From JBAXLO01 sp037134755 (GTDB lineage: Bacteria > Bacteroidota > Bacteroidia > Bacteroidales > JACABE01), in NCBI GenBank assembly GCA_037134755.1, contig JBAXLO010000041.1, positions 1 to 27,016 of the forward strand: a stretch of 27,016 nt of DNA. The letters run 5' to 3'. Of this stretch, positions 24,820 through 27,016 are shown in pieces (position 1 is the stretch's first letter; each line of letters opens with the position of its first letter). Under the pieces are notes generated by a model. The model did not search any database. It saw nothing but the letters and a program-made list of their open reading frames with translations, and was not told the origin of the DNA. Both the position numbers and the translations under genes were made by a program.

Positions 24820-25130
24820 CAAAGAATTCCAGAAAGAAGTAGTGTACATGTTACGTTATTATCTAATTGTTAGTAGTATATTGATAATGTTCAAAGTTTT
24901 TTTAAACCACAAACTATTATTCCAACAGTCACCATTGTCCTCCATCTTTCTAAGTCGCAGCAATGCTGCTTTTCAACTTCAACAGCAATAATTTCTATAA
25001 TTAGTTCGCAACTCTGCTACTATGTTTAACAATCCGAATCCTTTTTGTCAAACGTCTCTGTTATAGCTCCTTTTTAAGAGGTTGGAGTTATTCTTAACTT
25101 TTCATGGGAAAGGGCGTGGAAATAAAAAAC
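24820..25130. other. Gene-free stretch with degenerate repeats
   Basis: No convincing open frame on either strand. Two imperfect copies of a motif lie close together: taagtcgcagcaatgctgct near 24952 and tagttcgcaactctgctact near 25002. The first contains the palindrome gcagcaatgctgc. The stretch is slightly less AT-rich than its flanks. It may be a remnant of an interspersed element. Confidence 0.4.
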
Positions 25131-25160
25131 AAAAGCCCAACCAAAATTTGATTGAGCTTT
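25131..25160 (-). terminator. Terminator of the 307-aa gene
   Basis: On the minus strand aaagctcaatcaaa and tttggttgggcttt pair fully if two U-G wobbles are allowed, and ttgttttttattt follows. The wobbles are of the kind that pair only on the minus-strand transcript, which fits the minus-strand gene ending at 25224. Confidence 0.75.
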
Positions 25161-25212
25161 CTTTGTCTTAAAGTCCTCTCCTCTCAGAAGAAGATTTAGG
25201 TGAGGTCATTTT

Positions 25213-25225
25213 GTAATTCGTAATT
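25213..25225. repeat. Short gtaattcgtaatt element
   Basis: One and a half units of the cgtaatt satellite seen at 26366-26379 and 26427-26454. It touches the stop codon of the 307-aa gene, so the satellite may have helped shape that 3' end. Confidence 0.6.
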
Positions 25226-26147
25226 AACTTATAGGAACCATCATTATAGTTATTATTTCATAATCAATGTCAGTAATTACTACCAGTGCAGTGTAAACCT
25301 CATACCCAAAAGCCATTGCACTTATAGTAAACGTTTTTATTGGGAAAACAGCATTAGCACTCGAACCATCCTTTCTACATTTAATCGTCATATCCAACTC
25401 CGGCACATTTATCATAACATTACTAATTTTTGCATTAGTAGTTGATGATAAAGCTTGAAATGATTTTATAACAGTAGCTTCACCCGTTTTAATGTGTCTT
25501 ATCCCCGTATGCACAAGTTTAATAATATTTAAGTAATCATCTAAAATTGCATCATTTATACCTATTAAACCATACATAGCATTTGTCATTCTATTTCTTA
25601 TAAGACTAATAATTTTCCTACGTGTAGCATTTTTAACTTTTATTTTACCCGATTTGTTCTTAATATTTGTTTGTGGTCCGGGTCCAATAGTTTTAAAAGC
25701 TGTATTTGCTTTCGTTAAAGCTGTAATTATAGCAGGTGTTATATTATTATCTGTCAATGCAGTGGGATTCTCTGAACAAATAGTTAATAAATTTGTCCCA
25801 AAACTTAGTAATTCCGAATCACGCATTTTAGATAACATTGAAGGTGTACACTTCACTTTTTCATAATCTTCCATATTCTTAGCCTCAAAGAAATGACCGG
25901 CTAAAGGTCGGGCAATCCCAAGTATGTCTTTTTCCAACGTCTCGCGTAATGTACCTTTATCTTCTGTAGTACCTATGGTCTTTAATTCCAAATTATCGCA
26001 TTGCGCTTCATAAACTGTAAGCAATGCTTCATAATCAGTAAAACATCCTACAATACCTAAAAACTGAGTAAATGTCAATGTGTTTGTTATCCCAAAAAGC
26101 CTAAGCCTTCTAAACATTTCAATGTAAATAGCATCTTCGTCTCTCAT
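25224..26147 (-). CDS. Hypothetical protein, 307 aa
   Basis: I do not recognise this family by name. There is no signal peptide. The N-terminal half is helical (MRDEDAIYIEMFRRLRLFGI, LTVYEAQCDNLELKTIGTTE). The middle is Lys/Arg-rich (NIKNKSGKIKVKNATRRKII). The C-terminal 70 residues are beta-rich (SNVMINVPELDMTIKCRKDG, PIKTFTISAMAFGYEVYTAL) and look like a small carboxypeptidase-regulatory or Ig-like domain. Composition and an apparent own promoter and terminator argue that it is a real, monocistronic gene. It lies between gene-free repeat-bearing stretches. Cytoplasmic location is the default; no function can be offered. Confidence 0.75.
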   Translation of the reverse strand: MRDEDAIYIEMFRRLRLFGITNTLTFTQFLGIVGCFTDYEALLTVYEAQCDNLELKTIGTTEDKGTLRETLEKDILGIARPLAGHFFEAKNMEDYEKVKCTPSMLSKMRDSELLSFGTNLLTICSENPTALTDNNITPAIITALTKANTAFKTIGPGPQTNIKNKSGKIKVKNATRRKIISLIRNRMTNAMYGLIGINDAILDDYLNIIKLVHTGIRHIKTGEATVIKSFQALSSTTNAKISNVMINVPELDMTIKCRKDGSSANAVFPIKTFTISAMAFGYEVYTALVVITDIDYEIITIMMVPIS

Positions 26148-26185
26148 TTTATTTAATTTTTGATTTGTTTTTAATATTATTTCTG

Positions 26186-26215
26186 CAAAATTAATACTTT
26201 TTCTGAGATATGCAA
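26186..26215 (-). promoter_or_regulatory. Promoter of the 307-aa gene
   Basis: On the minus strand TTG (26215-26213), a 19-nt spacer and TAATTTTG (26193-26186) fit the TTG/TAnnTTTG pattern, 38 nt before the ATG at 26147. Confidence 0.55.
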
Positions 26216-26359
26216 CACTTATTTTTATTTATTATCAATAGTTTTCAAATTACTATTTCTTAATTCCCTTTTATTTTCAATATTTATCAAAAATCTAATT
26301 TTGTTTTCACTAATAATTACAGTCTTTTCAGTATAGTATGTCTATATAAAATTATGCCT

Positions 26360-26454
26360 TTCCACCGTAATTCGTAATTATTTTCCAATTTTAGGCAATT
26401 TAGGCAATTTAAGTACTCTTTTCCACCGTAATTCGTAATTCGTAATTCGTAATT
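26360..26454. repeat. cgtaatt satellite with a duplicated flank
   Basis: ttccaccgtaattcgtaatt occurs at 26360-26379 and again at 26421-26440. The first copy has two cgtaatt units (26366-26379), the second four (26427-26454). Between them is a doubled aatttaggc motif near 26386-26410. The region 26148-26471 otherwise holds no gene besides the promoter noted. Confidence 0.88.
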
Positions 26455-26471
26455 CTTGATAAAATCATCCA

Positions 26472-26750
26472 TTAATACAAAAATGCTTCCTTTATTTCCC
26501 TGAGGAGCACCGCATTTTCCCGTTGCCTCGCCTCAATTTCTTCTTGCCTCGCCTTAATTTCGCTTTGCCTCGCCTCGATTTCGCTTTGCCTCGCCTCAAT
26601 TTCGCTTTGCCTCGCCTCAATTTCTTCTTGCTTCGCCTTAATTTCGCTTTGGCTCGCCTTAATTTCGTTAAGCCTCGTCTCAATTTCGCTTTGCCTCATC
26701 TTCATTTCCCTTTGCCTCACCGAGTTCTTTTTGGGGCTAATGCTGTTCAT
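26472..26750 (-). CDS. Heptad-repeat coiled-coil mini-protein
   Basis: A 92-aa protein almost wholly made of 7-residue repeats of the type ARQSEIE/AKQEEIE, between a short N-terminus (MNSISPKKNSVRQREMKM) and the tail RENAVLLREIKEAFLY. The Ile/Ala spacing every 3-4 residues is that of a coiled coil. The underlying DNA is a 21-bp tandem repeat, so other frames are open too: an Arg/Lys-rich minus frame and a Leu/Pro/Phe plus frame. The coiled-coil frame is preferred because it has unique, sensible ends and an amphipathic pattern. No promoter is clear. It could be a real small scaffold protein or an expanding repeat that happens to be open. Function unknown. Confidence 0.55.
   Translation of the reverse strand: MNSISPKKNSVRQREMKMRQSEIETRLNEIKASQSEIKAKQEEIEARQSEIEARQSEIEARQSEIKARQEEIEARQRENAVLLREIKEAFLY
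26523..26724. repeat. 21-bp tandem repeat, nine units plus a partial
   Basis: Units of the type ttgcctcgcctcaatttcgct start at 26523 and then every 21 nt to 26691, with a partial tenth. They vary at a few positions and are clearly more GC-rich than the surroundings. Each unit encodes one heptad of the minus-strand coiled-coil protein. Confidence 0.92.
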
Positions 26751-26832
26751 TCCATACTAAATATAGTTCGTACTAGCTTAAATACTAATAGAATGTACAA
26801 CAGAATTAATAATTAAGAAAGGTGTGTTTGTT

Positions 26833-26876
26833 ACAAAAAAAGCCTTCATCAACTCATTGATGAAGGCTTTTTTTGT
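26833..26876. terminator. Strong bidirectional terminator
   Basis: A perfect 20-bp stem (26833-26852 with 26857-26876) with a ctca loop contains runs of seven A and seven T at its ends, so it works on either strand. It lies 16 nt past the stop codon of the minus-strand fbp gene and probably ends that transcript. Confidence 0.93.
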
Positions 26877-26891
26877 TACTTTTAAACTCAA

Positions 26892-27016
26892 TTATTCTTT
26901 TCCAAAATCAGGAGAATATTTTTGCATAAACTCTTCAATTTTTTCAACCATAAAAGTTGGCCCTGCAAAGATAGGCGTACGTTGATGTATCGTTTTTGGT
27001 TCTATTTCTAATACTC
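26892..27016 (-). CDS. fbp: Class I fructose-1,6-bisphosphatase, C-terminal end
   Basis: The minus-strand frame is open from the window edge to TAA at 26892 and reads VLEIEPKTIHQRTPIFAGPT, then FMVEKIEEFMQKYSPDFGKE. The block I-P-x-x-I-H-Q-R-x-P-x-F followed by MVEK-x-EEF is the C-terminus of class I FBPases (E. coli Fbp ends with ...[21 protein letters not shown]). The enzyme dephosphorylates fructose 1,6-bisphosphate in gluconeogenesis. Only about 40 residues are inside the window, so the catalytic part cannot be checked. Confidence 0.85.
   Translation of the reverse strand, partial: VLEIEPKTIHQRTPIFAGPTFMVEKIEEFMQKYSPDFGKE

Noticed and set aside
26492..26816. Arg/Lys-rich minus frame and Leu/Pro/Phe plus frame over the 21-bp repeats
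   Set aside because: These are side effects of the same repeat. The frames have no sensible ends, and the coiled-coil frame explains the region better.
1..27016. tRNA, rRNA, insertion sequence or prophage genes
   Set aside because: No tRNA-like T-arm, rRNA-like segment, transposase, integrase or phage structural gene was recognised on either strand.

Overview
The window is AT-rich DNA from a member of the Bacteroidota. The evidence is a set of hallmarks of that phylum: type IX secretion (T9SS) C-terminal sorting domains of both type A and type B, TAnnTTTG-type -7 boxes, a FISUMP-domain protein, BtuB-like TonB receptors with a BtuG-like propeller lipoprotein, and a LytTR response regulator. 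The order cannot be fixed from sequence alone. It is chromosomal, with housekeeping genes (radC, serS, rsmA, and the end of a class I fbp) between accessory secreted-protein genes and repeat-rich DNA.

Left part (1-8.1 kb): the 3' end of a FISUMP secreted protein, a bidirectional terminator, then a tight five-gene minus-strand operon. The operon starts at a clear cobalamin riboswitch (8061-7894) and encodes, in order of transcription, a DUF4465 T9SS cargo, a second T9SS cargo, a BtuB-like TonB receptor, a second TonB receptor, and a BtuG-like propeller lipoprotein. Spacing is 4, 15 and 12 nt, then a 4-nt ATGA overlap. It reads as a corrinoid-capture and outer-membrane import system repressed by B12.

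8.2-11.7 kb: an ECF sigma factor and a MerR regulator with a partly degenerate B12-binding domain (both minus strand, each with its own terminator), then radC and an unknown membrane-anchored lipoprotein on the plus strand.

11.7-13.3 kb: a gene-poor, decayed and repeat-rich island. It holds a broken T9SS cargo gene, an 84-bp tandem repeat open on both strands, a nested ~86-bp repeat array, and a 7-bp satellite.

13.3-17.8 kb: a plus-strand operon of serS, a small coiled-coil lipoprotein, a TPR protein and rsmA.

17.9-23.6 kb: two minus-strand T9SS cargo genes, one type B and one giant type A protein with a parallel beta-helix. They share an N-terminal domain type.

23.6-27.0 kb: an intergenic region with a possible structured small RNA, an orphan LytTR response regulator, an unknown 307-aa protein, short satellites, a heptad-repeat coiled-coil mini-gene built from 21-bp DNA repeats, a strong bidirectional terminator, and the C-terminal end of a class I fructose-1,6-bisphosphatase at the edge.

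The most noteworthy points are the mixed T9SS/lipoprotein B12 operon, a palindromic repeat translated inside the leader of the BtuG-like protein, the MerR protein with altered B12-site residues, and several repeat families that look actively expanding.
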